In this document: positions 8,188 to 16,560 of the stretch, piece after piece
Position numbering within the stretch: the stretch's first letter is position 1
Layout of the letters: each line of letters begins with the position of its first letter
From: Cytobacillus sp. NCCP-133
GTDB taxonomy: Bacteria; Bacillota; Bacilli; Bacillales; Cytobacillaceae
Assembly (NCBI RefSeq): GCF_026011715.1
Contig: NZ_BRVM01000009.1
Coordinates: 1-64,000 of the forward strand
Direction: 5' to 3'
Length of the DNA: 64,000 nucleotides
Program-made: the position numbers and the translations under genes
Notes under the pieces: model-generated
Database searches by the model: none
The model's input: only the letters and a program-made list of their open reading frames with translations
Told to the model about the DNA's origin: nothing

Positions 8188-8766
8188 CTATTTTTTATAA
8201 TCGACATTTAAGCCGGGCATTGAAAAGGAGATGGAAGGTTTTTGCTGGAGATAAATTTTTGTGCTTCCTGTTCTCACCTTTATTTGCGGCTGGTTAGGAT
8301 TTATTTGAATTTCTGCTCCTTTAGGAGCCGCGTTAACTTTAAATTCACCTGGGGTGTAGTGTATCTTTACTCTCGATGGTGAAGATGGGATAAAGCCGAT
8401 ATTAAATTCCCTCATTGGGTTTTCACTATTGGTTTTGGCAATCTGTTGGATAACTAAACCTTTGTTTTCGATTTTCATCATTTGGTCACCTTGACGTGCT
8501 GCTGTGGCCATTGCTTTTAACACCTGCTGCCTGCCTTTGGCCGCCCATTCCTGGATGTGCTGGCTGATTGGTTTTAATCCTGCATCTGCAAATGCTTCAG
8601 ACTGGTCTATCTTTATTTCCGCATCTCTTTGGATATATTTCACATCCGCATGAGGCTGTCTGATTTTCATGTCCGCCATGGGCTGCTTCATTTCAATGGC
8701 AGTTGGGGTTTTCTGAATACCAATCTTCCCGCTGACGGCATTTATTTGTATCTGTGGCCATTTCAA
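8188..8766 (-). CDS. yviE: YviE-like protein (DUF6470)
   Basis: A 192-residue protein between flgL and fliW, the position of yviE in B. subtilis. The first residues (KWPQIQINAVSGKIGIQKTP) and the repeated beta-strand style with IQ/IKI motifs fit the DUF6470 family, whose function is unknown. TTG 8766 is preferred because AAGGAG lies eight bases upstream; a GTG at 8775 overlaps that site. It overlaps the fliW upstream region and probably heads yviE-fliW-csrA after the flgL terminator. Confidence 0.82.
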   Translation of the reverse strand: MKWPQIQINAVSGKIGIQKTPTAIEMKQPMADMKIRQPHADVKYIQRDAEIKIDQSEAFADAGLKPISQHIQEWAAKGRQQVLKAMATAARQGDQMMKIENKGLVIQQIAKTNSENPMREFNIGFIPSSPSRVKIHYTPGEFKVNAAPKGAEIQINPNQPQIKVRTGSTKIYLQQKPSISFSMPGLNVDYKK

Positions 8767-8789
8767 TCGTACCACTCCTTTTTTGATAG

Positions 8790-8820
8790 AAAAATAGCTA
8801 TCTTACAGAGAAGATAGCTA
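8790..8820 (-). terminator. Terminator between flgL and yviE
   Basis: TAGCTATCTT and AAGATAGCTA form a perfect ten-pair stem with a six-base loop, followed by TTTTTC on the minus strand. It lies seven bases after the flgL stop and may reduce read-through into yviE-fliW-csrA. Confidence 0.75.
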
Positions 8821-8826
8821 CTAAAC

Positions 8827-9918
8827 TTATCGCAAGAAATCCATTAATGTTGGCTGAATGATTCGTGCTCCCACTGCAAGAGCTGCCCTGTGAATGGATT
8901 CTTGTATTTTCAGATCCGTTACCGCTTTTTCAAAATCAATGTCTTCATTTTCTGACATTGTTTTCTTGGCAATGGTGTCCTGTTGGCCCAATCGTTCCTG
9001 AATGAGTTCCACGCGGTTGTATCTGGCACCAAGGTCTGACCTTTCTGCTGTTACCTTATCAAAATGGTTTTCGATTTTATTAAGAAAGGCATTAATATCC
9101 GTTGCCTTATTGCTTGGTTCTTCAAGAGCCTTGATGAGGTCAGAAACATCTTTGAACATATCTGCTGAAAAGACAGTTTGCGGATCAATATTGACATTGA
9201 TTTTAATGCCCTTCATTGCTTCAATTTCAAAATTTTCCTGGTTTGTTGAAATTGATTTCGCATCAGAAATAATGATCTCTTGTTCCTCAATTATGTCTCC
9301 ATCAAGCGCTATTTGATCCGTATTATTATCAATTGTGATCTGATTATCACCATTTTTAAAGACAAATACATTGGAGCTTGTTTCATTATCAAACGAAAAT
9401 TGCTTTCCGCCATGGTTGATCACAAAATTCCCGCCTGAATCTGCTGTGATATCCGCTGCCGTTTTGCCGATGTTCGCAATGTCTACCGGCTTTGTACTAG
9501 TGTTTGTGCCATTAAAAATATAGTTGTTATTAATCTTTGTATTTGCGAGTGCCTCCAGATGCTTTTGAAGTTCCTTAATTTCCTTCGCAATACCATTTCG
9601 CTGATCTGCCGTATAGGTTTCATTGGAAGCCTGGACAGTTAATTCTTTGATCCGGTGCAGTACTTGTGTTGTTTCATCAAGTGTTGCATCGGCATTATCC
9701 ATCCAGCTGTACACTTCACCGAGATTCCGCTGAAACTGTTCTACCTCCACCACTTGAGATCGGTATTCCATCCCTTTAATTGCAATAACGGGATCCTGTG
9801 AAGGGCGGGTAATCTTCTTATTGGAGTTCACCTGATCAAGGATTTCACCGTATCGTTCATAATTATTGCTAATATAGGTAAGGTTATTTCGAATTAGCAT
9901 ATTTTGCGTAATACGCAT
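8827..9918 (-). CDS. flgL: Hook-filament junction protein FlgL (HAP3)
   Basis: FlgL joins the hook-side junction protein FlgK to the filament. The N-terminus (MRITQNMLIRNNLTYISNNY, then SNKKITRPSQDPVIAIKGM) and the C-terminus (ALAVGARIIQPTLMDFLR) are flagellin-like ends typical of FlgL. At 363 residues it is somewhat longer than the B. subtilis protein (about 300). It follows flgK after 15 bp and is exported through the flagellar system, so no signal peptide is expected. Confidence 0.95.
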   Translation of the reverse strand: MRITQNMLIRNNLTYISNNYERYGEILDQVNSNKKITRPSQDPVIAIKGMEYRSQVVEVEQFQRNLGEVYSWMDNADATLDETTQVLHRIKELTVQASNETYTADQRNGIAKEIKELQKHLEALANTKINNNYIFNGTNTSTKPVDIANIGKTAADITADSGGNFVINHGGKQFSFDNETSSNVFVFKNGDNQITIDNNTDQIALDGDIIEEQEIIISDAKSISTNQENFEIEAMKGIKINVNIDPQTVFSADMFKDVSDLIKALEEPSNKATDINAFLNKIENHFDKVTAERSDLGARYNRVELIQERLGQQDTIAKKTMSENEDIDFEKAVTDLKIQESIHRAALAVGARIIQPTLMDFLR

Positions 9919-9933
9919 TGTATTTCACCTGCC

Positions 9934-11613
9934 TTATCTGCCGACTAAGCCCATGCTATTAATAATTTTATCCAGCATTTCATCAACCATGGTAATATTC
10001 CGGGCTGCCGCATTATAGGCATGCTGGAATTTGATCATATTGGTCATTTCTTCATCAAGCGAAACAGAGGATACCGATTCCCGTCTTGTAAGCGCAGATT
10101 CAGCAAGCACCTGCGTATTTTTTGTCATTTGATTGGCCTGTGATGCTTTCACACCCATGTCTCCGATAATGGATTGATAAAAGCTTGTGACAGTAGAAGT
10201 GGCTCCACCGTATTCTAAGACTGCATCTTTCACATTTGCAAGTGCTCCTGCATTTGATCCGCTTCCTGCAAAGGCCTGGTCTGCTGGAATGATTCCATTT
10301 TCATCAGCAGCTGAGGAAGCTGCAATATGGTCGGTACTTTCCAAGATGTCCTTTGAAATTATTAATCCTTTTGCTGCACCTGACGGATCTAAATTTGTTG
10401 GTGCTGACTCACCTTCAAAAGCGAAGAAATCCTTCCCATCTTTTATTCCAGTTTCTAATTCTTTCGTACTCCAGCCAGTCCGGTGAATATCATTGAATTT
10501 CTGTGCAAAAGTAAAAGCCATTTCATCCAGCTTTTTCATCATATCCGGATAAAGACCTTTTGTTGTTCCATCATCGGATTTATACCCGTAGGATTCGATA
10601 TGAGAAATCAAACTCCCGCTTGAACTATTTTTAAATTTTTCAAAGCTGCTTAAGGAATTAACGGCATTAGCAGGATCAGATGGGTCAAGTTCAAAGCCAT
10701 CAAAACCTCCGCCATCTTGATGGAGCTTCAAAATTGCTATTTTGCTAACTGGATTATCGGACTGAGATGAATCATAATGAATACTAAAGCCGTAAGATTC
10801 TTTAGTTGTACCGTCAACTAGTTTGATAGGGTTTCCAGCGTCATCTTTAAGAACATTCCCATTATTGTCAGCCAAATAGATGTTAAACTTACCCTCTGCA
10901 CCCGCATCTGCCAAACTACCGGATGGCTTAGCCTCTATTTTTATATTCATGTAGGTCGATAACTCATCTAATAATAGATCTCTTTTATCATATAAATCGT
11001 TAGGCAGATAACCATGAACTTCTGTGTCACCAATCTGCCCGTTCACATCATTAATCTGCTTAATAATGGAATTAACCGCCTTTTGAGTGACATCTATTTC
11101 GGTTTTATAATTTTCTTTTATGGCGGACAAACTGCTGCTCAGATAATTGAACGTATCAGCGACTGCCTGCCCCCGCTGGCGGACGACCGAGCGCGTCCCA
11201 GAATCTTGAGGTGTAACAGATAAGTCCTGAAGGGATTTCCAGAACTGATCCATTGTATTGGCAAGCCCCTGCTCTGTCGGCTCGTTCATAATGGTTTCCA
11301 TTGAACTTAACGCCTGACTCTTCGCACTCCAATACCCTAGCTTATTATTCTCTCCGCGGAATTGGTTATCGATAAAGCTGTCCCTCATTCGTTGAATGGA
11401 TCCTGCCTGAACACCTGTCCCCATTTGTCCTGGAATCTGCGGACGATTTAATGATGGAGCAGGATAAGGTTCGGTTTGGGAAAAATTAACCCTTTGTCTT
11501 GAGTAGCCTGGTGTATTGGCATTGGCAATATTATGTCCCGTGGTATATAAAGCTGCCTGTTGAGTGGACATGCCTCTTTTGGCAATCTCTAATCCATGAA
11601 AAGTAGAAGCCAT
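9934..11613 (-). CDS. flgK: Hook-associated protein FlgK (HAP1)
   Basis: FlgK caps the hook and links it to FlgL. It begins MASTFHGLEIAKRGMSTQQA with the rod/hook family motif NIANANTPGYSRQRVNF at about residues 28-44, and ends with the coiled segment AYNAAARNITMVDEMLDKII. The length of 559 residues is normal for the family. GGGGGAG precedes the ATG. It lies in the flgM-flgN-flgK-flgL run with short gaps, so co-transcription is likely. Confidence 0.96.
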   Translation of the reverse strand: MASTFHGLEIAKRGMSTQQAALYTTGHNIANANTPGYSRQRVNFSQTEPYPAPSLNRPQIPGQMGTGVQAGSIQRMRDSFIDNQFRGENNKLGYWSAKSQALSSMETIMNEPTEQGLANTMDQFWKSLQDLSVTPQDSGTRSVVRQRGQAVADTFNYLSSSLSAIKENYKTEIDVTQKAVNSIIKQINDVNGQIGDTEVHGYLPNDLYDKRDLLLDELSTYMNIKIEAKPSGSLADAGAEGKFNIYLADNNGNVLKDDAGNPIKLVDGTTKESYGFSIHYDSSQSDNPVSKIAILKLHQDGGGFDGFELDPSDPANAVNSLSSFEKFKNSSSGSLISHIESYGYKSDDGTTKGLYPDMMKKLDEMAFTFAQKFNDIHRTGWSTKELETGIKDGKDFFAFEGESAPTNLDPSGAAKGLIISKDILESTDHIAASSAADENGIIPADQAFAGSGSNAGALANVKDAVLEYGGATSTVTSFYQSIIGDMGVKASQANQMTKNTQVLAESALTRRESVSSVSLDEEMTNMIKFQHAYNAAARNITMVDEMLDKIINSMGLVGR

Positions 11614-11628
11614 GAATGTCTCCCCCGC

Positions 11629-12123
11629 TTATGCTTTCGAATCAAATATAGAGCGTTTGTCTTCACTAAGATCCTGCAAATGATTCGGAGGTTCATAATT
11701 AAAGGAATCGATTGCGGGCAAAAGCATATCCAGTGACATATTGACAAACTGTAATGATTGCTCTAACAATTGCTGATTTAGATTATTTTGCTGTTTTAAT
11801 AAATTGACTTGTCCTGTTAAATCGTTTTTTAAATCAATAAGAGTCTGCTTTTCCTCGATAGAAGAATGCATGATGGAATCACTTAATGAGGGGGTTTCTA
11901 CTGTCATTCCCTTTTTTAAGAGAAACTGCTTGGCATCGTCCATTAAAAGCTTTTCCCATTTGGTGATCCCTGTGATATGCTTTTGTTCTTCATTTATCAG
12001 CACATTTAAAGAATCTGCATTGCCCTTTTTAATCACTTCTGTTTTTTTCAAAGCAATTTGATTCAGACTTTTATATAGAAGCAATAAATTTTGAAGTGTT
12101 TTAATCATTTTTTCAGCAGACAA
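11629..12123 (-). CDS. flgN: FlgK/FlgL export chaperone FlgN (YvyG)
   Basis: A 164-residue helical protein in the position of yvyG, between flgM and flgK. FlgN-type proteins bind FlgK and FlgL in the cytoplasm and escort them to the export apparatus. The sequence is heptad-like (LLLLYKSLNQIALKKTEVIK at residues 14-33). The start is TTG 12123 with GGAGAGG upstream; ATG five codons later is the alternative. Confidence 0.87.
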   Translation of the reverse strand: MSAEKMIKTLQNLLLLYKSLNQIALKKTEVIKKGNADSLNVLINEEQKHITGITKWEKLLMDDAKQFLLKKGMTVETPSLSDSIMHSSIEEKQTLIDLKNDLTGQVNLLKQQNNLNQQLLEQSLQFVNMSLDMLLPAIDSFNYEPPNHLQDLSEDKRSIFDSKA

Positions 12124-12147
12124 GGATGGTCCTCTCCATTCTGAACA

Positions 12148-12405
12148 TTACTTATTCCAGAACTCATACATTTTTTTTGCAACTTCTTTTGCGTTAATTT
12201 CATACTTCCCTGATTGAACTTCTTCTTTTAGCTTCTCCACTTTTTGCTGGCGTTCCATTTCAAGCGGATTCCCTTTTTGAAGATTTAAGGCTTCTGAAGA
12301 AATTTCAATCTTATCTCTCTTAGTAACGTTTTGAGCTTTTTCCATTTTGTCCATTTGCTTATTGTACGGATTCATATTGGTGCGGCCGATGTTGTTAATC
12401 TTCAT
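12148..12405 (-). CDS. flgM: Anti-sigma-D factor FlgM
   Basis: FlgM holds sigma-D inactive until the hook-basal body is finished. The 85-residue protein starts MKINNIGRTNMNPYNKQM and has the conserved tail KVEKLKEEVQSGKYEINAKE followed by VAKKMYEFW. ATG 12405 has GAGGTG six bases upstream and gives the usual MKIN start; the frame runs a few codons further without support. A sigma-D-like -10 box lies about 70 bases upstream, consistent with autoregulation. Confidence 0.94.
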   Translation of the reverse strand: MKINNIGRTNMNPYNKQMDKMEKAQNVTKRDKIEISSEALNLQKGNPLEMERQQKVEKLKEEVQSGKYEINAKEVAKKMYEFWNK

Positions 12406-12473
12406 TCCCATCACCTCACTTGATTTATAAAATTATATTGTGTATCCTGCGTTCATTCTGTCGCTCTTTTCTT

Positions 12474-12481
12474 ATATCGGT
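12474..12481 (-). promoter_or_regulatory. Sigma-D-like -10 box before flgM
   Basis: ACCGATAT on the minus strand matches seven of eight bases of the sigma-D -10. No good TAAA stands at the proper distance, so the promoter is only partly supported. Confidence 0.4.
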
Positions 12482-12540
12482 AAACTCTTTTAAAAAGTAA
12501 AGAAAAAGTTACAACTTTTTGAAGGCTTCCCTTAAATGAG

Positions 12541-12568
12541 AAAAAACTACTAGTCCAATCACTAGTAG
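12541..12568 (-). terminator. Intrinsic terminator after yaaR
   Basis: CTACTAGT, loop GATTGG, ACTAGTAG, then TTTTTTC on the minus strand: a perfect eight-pair stem just after the yaaR stop. It separates yaaR from the flgM unit. Confidence 0.8.
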
Positions 12569-12573
12569 CAGTC

Positions 12574-13011
12574 TTATGTGTATATATTGATTAAAAGACC
12601 TTTGATTTCCCCAATTTGATTCAAAATGTCGATGCCTTTTTTTTCTTTATCTAGAACGAAGTTGGTTAAGTCAATCAGCTTACGGTCTACCTCTTTGACA
12701 ATTTTATATATCTTTGTTCTGCCGCGTCGGTTGAATCCGCGCTGTTCTTCAAGCTGTAAGCCGTTTTGAACAGCTTCTTCCATAAACTTTTTTACAAGCT
12801 TTTTATATTTCCGCAGCTCATCTACTGTTCGGTTTTCAGAAAGAGTTTTTCCCTGGTCTTCAATTTCCTGAACCATTTTTGTGAATTTATCATATAGCAC
12901 TTGCTGGCGTCCTTTGGACATAACCTCTTGAAAAGAGATGCTCTCAGCTGGGACATTTTGTTTGCTCTGAATTTGATCAAGGCCAGCTTTACCGACTTTT
13001 TGAACGTCCAT
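12574..13011 (-). CDS. yaaR: YaaR-family protein (DUF327)
   Basis: The sequence SISFQEVMSKGRQQVLYDKF, RTVDELRKYKKLVKKFMEEA and the RRGRTKIYKIVKEVDRKLID block are typical of the DUF327/YaaR family, helical proteins of unknown function. In B. subtilis yaaR is elsewhere, near the replication origin, so its presence in the flagellar cluster is a local arrangement. The start is uncertain: ATG 13011 has AAGGTGG at good spacing; ATG 13017 and GTG 13023 are in frame but too close to it. A hairpin terminator follows. Confidence 0.82.
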   Translation of the reverse strand: MDVQKVGKAGLDQIQSKQNVPAESISFQEVMSKGRQQVLYDKFTKMVQEIEDQGKTLSENRTVDELRKYKKLVKKFMEEAVQNGLQLEEQRGFNRRGRTKIYKIVKEVDRKLIDLTNFVLDKEKKGIDILNQIGEIKGLLINIYT

Positions 13012-13063
13012 TTTCATGACCACCTTATGTTCCTGTGTACAATTATTTTAACACATTCTTGAC

Positions 13064-13092
13064 AAAAAAGAGAGATGCGCCATAGTGGCACA
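13064..13092 (-). terminator. Probable terminator after the second flagellin
   Basis: GTGCCA, loop CTA, TGGCGC followed by ATCTCTCTTTTTTG on the minus strand. The stem is only six pairs and the T-run is offset, so support is moderate. Confidence 0.45.
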
Positions 13093-13104
13093 CCCCCAAA
13101 ATGA

Positions 13105-15762
13105 TTAACCTTGAAGCAGCTGCAGAACGCCCTGCGGCAATTGGTTTGCCTGGGCTAGCATCGCTTGAGCGGACTGGTTAAGAATATTATTTTTCGTAAA
13201 AGAAGTCATTTCAAGAGCCATATCAGCATCGCGAATACGAGATTCTGAAGATGATAGATTTTCATGAGTAACTTTCAAGTTGTTAATTGTATGCTCCAGA
13301 CGGTTTTGAAGAGCACCAAGAGAAGCACGCTCTCCATTCACTCTTTCGATCGCTGTGTCAAACAGCTTGATCGCAGCAGAAGCTTTATCATGAGAAGTAA
13401 CATCGATAGAATATTCCACCGCTCCATCATTCAGGCCATTGGTCACATTTTTGATCACGTTGAAAGCAGCACCATCGATCAGATCACCATTGATATCGAC
13501 AATCTTTGTTCTAGGGTCTGTCGTGGAGATTCCTAGTTTTGGTGAACGAATATCGTTTAGTTCCACTGTCATGATTTGTGACTGGTTCGGTCCGATTTGC
13601 AGGTTGGACTTGAACACATCACCGTCTCCTGCATTGGATAGCATGATTTGCGGAAGGACAGCAGATTCATGGGCTGGTCTTTGCTTAAGGACGACTTCAT
13701 TTCCAGTTCCTTCAACAAAGTATTTAGCTCCTAATACAGGGTTTCTTTCGATTGCATTTCTTAGATTATTAGCCTGTTCAGATAGGATATCACTGTGGCG
13801 CATGGCCGATCCTGTATTGACTTCATCATTATATTTAGTTGAGTCATTGACAACTTCGATTTCAATGCCGTCAATTGTGTAGGATTGACCAACTGTGGCA
13901 CGTTCGATGCTGAAGCTAAATTCGCCTGGGATGGCTGCTACGAGATCAGTTTCTGGTTTTGTTAATGGTGCAGTTTCAGCTCCAAAACTCTTCTCTTCTA
14001 AAGTTATTCTTGAACCTGCAATTGAAACATTATAAGTCGAACCGAGTGAAGATGCTGAAATGGCTTGCATTAGACTATTTGCCTGGTCACGGGCATTCCC
14101 ATCAACACTAAACTCACCTGCTGAGGATGAAGCTGCTCCAGTAACACCTTTTAACGTTTCTCCCCCTAAGTAAATTACTTCATTTTCTCTAAAGATATTT
14201 GTAATGTCGATTTCATATTTAGCTTTAATAGTAGAACCATTAGCTTCAGCTATTTGATTGAAGTAAAGGGTACCTTCTGTATTTCCTACTCTTCCGACCT
14301 GTGGATCTACTCCAGTTGCTTGCCCTGTTTTTTCTGTAAGCGTTATTTTATTGTCTACAACGCTAGCATCAAATCTACCATTTAAATCAGCATTTGCCTG
14401 AATAGCTGCTTTTATATTTGATGCTTGTTCAGATAGGGTATTTCCTACTTGAACTTGTCCAGTTTCGTTGCCGAATGTCAGGCTTTCACCAGCGATTTCG
14501 ATTTGTTCGCCTTGGATGAACATTTCGGAAATTTCTATTGAATATTTCCCTGGCTGTTCTACAACTCCATTTGTAATTCCAGGATCAGCAAGAGGAGTAC
14601 CAGTAATTCCATTCGCGTCCTCTACTAACTGAATAGTAGCTCCAGTTACAGATCCACCACTTGGAAAACGAGCATCTGCTGTCTGTATTTTCGCCAAGAG
14701 AGCTGTTGCCTGTAGTTCTTTTGTATTGTTTGCCGCAATATCAATTTCATTGGCACCCGTACCACCTGCAGTGAACGTATATTCATTACCATTGACTGTT
14801 ATTACTTCTCCTTCAGTGAACTTTTTGTTGATTGTGAAGGAATACATACCTTGCTGTTCTGTGACTCCATTGTTATCTAACGTTATTGTAGGGGCTGGTG
14901 TAACAGAACCTCCAACTTCTAAATTGTTGCCTTGAGCACCTGCAAATGCTTTTCCAGTTTTTGCTTTTATGGTTATTGTGCCATCACCGTTTCCTGTTGC
15001 TTCCCAATCCGTATTGAATGGCGCATTCCCATTTAGATAGGAAGCAATTGCGTCACCATCTGTTCCAGCTGCACCTGCACCAGTAAATTCGTTTCCTTCT
15101 GTTAATGTAACATCCGGAGTATTATCTCCGTCAAAATCTAATATGAACGTATCACCTGAACTATTAGTGTATGCTGGTACAGTTATTGTATATTCTGCAA
15201 GCTTTTCTTGAGTACTAGTCTGGTCAGGTGTAACCGCCGAGACCTGTCCGCCGCCCTCAATACTTGTAGTAAGTGTTTCAAACTTTACTTCCCCAGTAGC
15301 CAAAGCTACCCCAGCCTTATCAACTTCAGGTGCAATTTTAGTGGCCCCGCCATTAAGAAGCTTTTTGCTGTTAAATTCAGTAGCATTACCGATACGGTTA
15401 ATTTCCGAAGTTAGCTGATCGATTTCTTTTTGGATTTCTTTACGGTCTGTTTCTGTATTCGTGTCGTTTGCCGCCTGTACAGCAAGTTCACGCATACGGT
15501 GAAGCATGCTATGTACTTCTGTTAGAGCACCTTCTGCCGTTTGGATTAGGGAGATTCCGTCTAGAGAGTTTCTCTCTGCCATTTGCAGACCGCGGATTTG
15601 GGCACGCATTTTTTCTGAGATCGCTAGACCCGCTGCATCATCTGCTGCACGGTTGATGCGCATACCGGAAGATAATCTCTCTAGATTGCGCGAAGTGTTC
15701 ATTTGATTGGATGAAAGATTACGGTATGCATTTAGTGCTTGAATATTATTATTAATTCTCAT
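13105..15762 (-). CDS. Second, very large flagellin
   Basis: The N-terminal 140 residues ([40 protein letters not shown]) and the C-terminal 90 ([20 protein letters not shown], ending [10 protein letters not shown]) are full flagellin ends. The 885-residue length comes from a middle of about five beta-rich modules of 70-85 residues (for example [17 protein letters not shown] and [10 protein letters not shown]), the same module type as the three in Hag. The ATG follows the fliS paralogue by 15 bp with AAGGGG as ribosome site. Unlike hag it has no GGA-loop hairpin in its short leader. It probably forms thicker or glycosylated filament patches, or is an alternative filament (inference). Confidence 0.93.
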   Translation of the reverse strand: MRINNNIQALNAYRNLSSNQMNTSRNLERLSSGMRINRAADDAAGLAISEKMRAQIRGLQMAERNSLDGISLIQTAEGALTEVHSMLHRMRELAVQAANDTNTETDRKEIQKEIDQLTSEINRIGNATEFNSKKLLNGGATKIAPEVDKAGVALATGEVKFETLTTSIEGGGQVSAVTPDQTSTQEKLAEYTITVPAYTNSSGDTFILDFDGDNTPDVTLTEGNEFTGAGAAGTDGDAIASYLNGNAPFNTDWEATGNGDGTITIKAKTGKAFAGAQGNNLEVGGSVTPAPTITLDNNGVTEQQGMYSFTINKKFTEGEVITVNGNEYTFTAGGTGANEIDIAANNTKELQATALLAKIQTADARFPSGGSVTGATIQLVEDANGITGTPLADPGITNGVVEQPGKYSIEISEMFIQGEQIEIAGESLTFGNETGQVQVGNTLSEQASNIKAAIQANADLNGRFDASVVDNKITLTEKTGQATGVDPQVGRVGNTEGTLYFNQIAEANGSTIKAKYEIDITNIFRENEVIYLGGETLKGVTGAASSSAGEFSVDGNARDQANSLMQAISASSLGSTYNVSIAGSRITLEEKSFGAETAPLTKPETDLVAAIPGEFSFSIERATVGQSYTIDGIEIEVVNDSTKYNDEVNTGSAMRHSDILSEQANNLRNAIERNPVLGAKYFVEGTGNEVVLKQRPAHESAVLPQIMLSNAGDGDVFKSNLQIGPNQSQIMTVELNDIRSPKLGISTTDPRTKIVDINGDLIDGAAFNVIKNVTNGLNDGAVEYSIDVTSHDKASAAIKLFDTAIERVNGERASLGALQNRLEHTINNLKVTHENLSSSESRIRDADMALEMTSFTKNNILNQSAQAMLAQANQLPQGVLQLLQG

Positions 15763-15777
15763 AATTTGTTATCCCCT

Positions 15778-16203
15778 TTAGTTCATTGTAAGAATATGTT
15801 TTTCATATGCTAAGTTCTTTTGACGGACTGTGTTAGGCAGAACACTGGTCTTATTTTTCAATGCTTCATTCCAGGACGTGCTTAGTTCTGTTATAATTTT
15901 CAGCACCTCTACTACCGCTGAAACATCTTTCTTTATATTGGCTTCAATCAGCTTTTCTGACATGTAATCATATAGGGCATCAAGCTGATCCGCGATGATG
16001 CCGGCTTCATAGTTAATACCCGCATCCAAACGATAGAGAATATCATTTGATTTTTTTAATAATTTATTTGAAGTAAAATAATCTTTCTTTTTTAGAGCTG
16101 AGATAGCTCCTTCCAAATTATCAATACATGCTTCATAAAGCATGGATGTAATTTCCTGCGGCGATTTCTTATAAATCAGCTCATCAGTCAAGAAGTCGGT
16201 CAC
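15778..16203 (-). CDS. Second FliS-type flagellin chaperone
   Basis: A FliS-family protein of 141 residues: YKKSPQEITSMLYEACIDNL near residue 11-30 and DALYDYMSEKLIEANIKKDV in the centre correspond to the FliS helices. It differs strongly from the FliS at 867-1262. It starts with GTG 16203 after GGAGGTG and ends 15 bp before the second flagellin, with its own sigma-D-like promoter upstream. It is most likely the dedicated chaperone of that flagellin. Confidence 0.85.
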   Translation of the reverse strand: MTDFLTDELIYKKSPQEITSMLYEACIDNLEGAISALKKKDYFTSNKLLKKSNDILYRLDAGINYEAGIIADQLDALYDYMSEKLIEANIKKDVSAVVEVLKIITELSTSWNEALKNKTSVLPNTVRQKNLAYEKHILTMN

Positions 16204-16237
16204 TTATGTGCACCTCCAAATGATTTAACTATTTATC

Positions 16238-16263
16238 TTATCGGACTTTTTTCAATGTATTTA
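16238..16263 (-). promoter_or_regulatory. Sigma-D promoter for fliS2-flagellin 2
   Basis: TAAA, 14 bases, TCCGATAA on the minus strand. The -35 overlaps the end of ylqH, and the predicted transcript starts about 25 bases before the GTG of the fliS paralogue. Confidence 0.7.
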
Positions 16264-16560
16264 ATAGTTTTTTTCCATTTCTTCTATTAATAATAAAATC
16301 TCTGCCATAACCGAGTAGAGCTGAGGGGGGATATTATCTCCCAAATCCATATCGAGGAGGTTTGCCACCAGATTTGAATCCTCCTGCATATGGATATTGT
16401 TCTGTTTTGCCAAAGCTATAATTTGTTGGGCTACCTGCCCTTTTCCCTGTGCAACAATGGTGGGTGATTTCCCTGTTTCTTCATCGTATTTGATGACAGC
16501 TGCGGACGGACCGTTTAGCTCCCTACGCTTTTTTTGATTATAGTAAGTGGATACCATCAT
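16261..16560 (-). CDS. ylqH: YlqH: FlhB C-terminal-like export switch protein
   Basis: This is the cytoplasmic C-terminal domain of FlhB without its membrane part: AAVIKYDEETGKSPTIVAQG, then VAQQIIALAKQNNIHMQED and LDMDLGDNIPPQLYSVMAEI. In FlhB this domain cleaves itself at NPTH and switches export specificity; here the aligned stretch reads LNGP, so autocleavage is not expected. In B. subtilis ylqG-ylqH are also adjacent. Its ATG overlaps the stop of the giant upstream gene (ATGA), which implies tight coupling and probable physical interaction. Confidence 0.9.
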   Translation of the reverse strand: MMVSTYYNQKKRRELNGPSAAVIKYDEETGKSPTIVAQGKGQVAQQIIALAKQNNIHMQEDSNLVANLLDMDLGDNIPPQLYSVMAEILLLIEEMEKNY

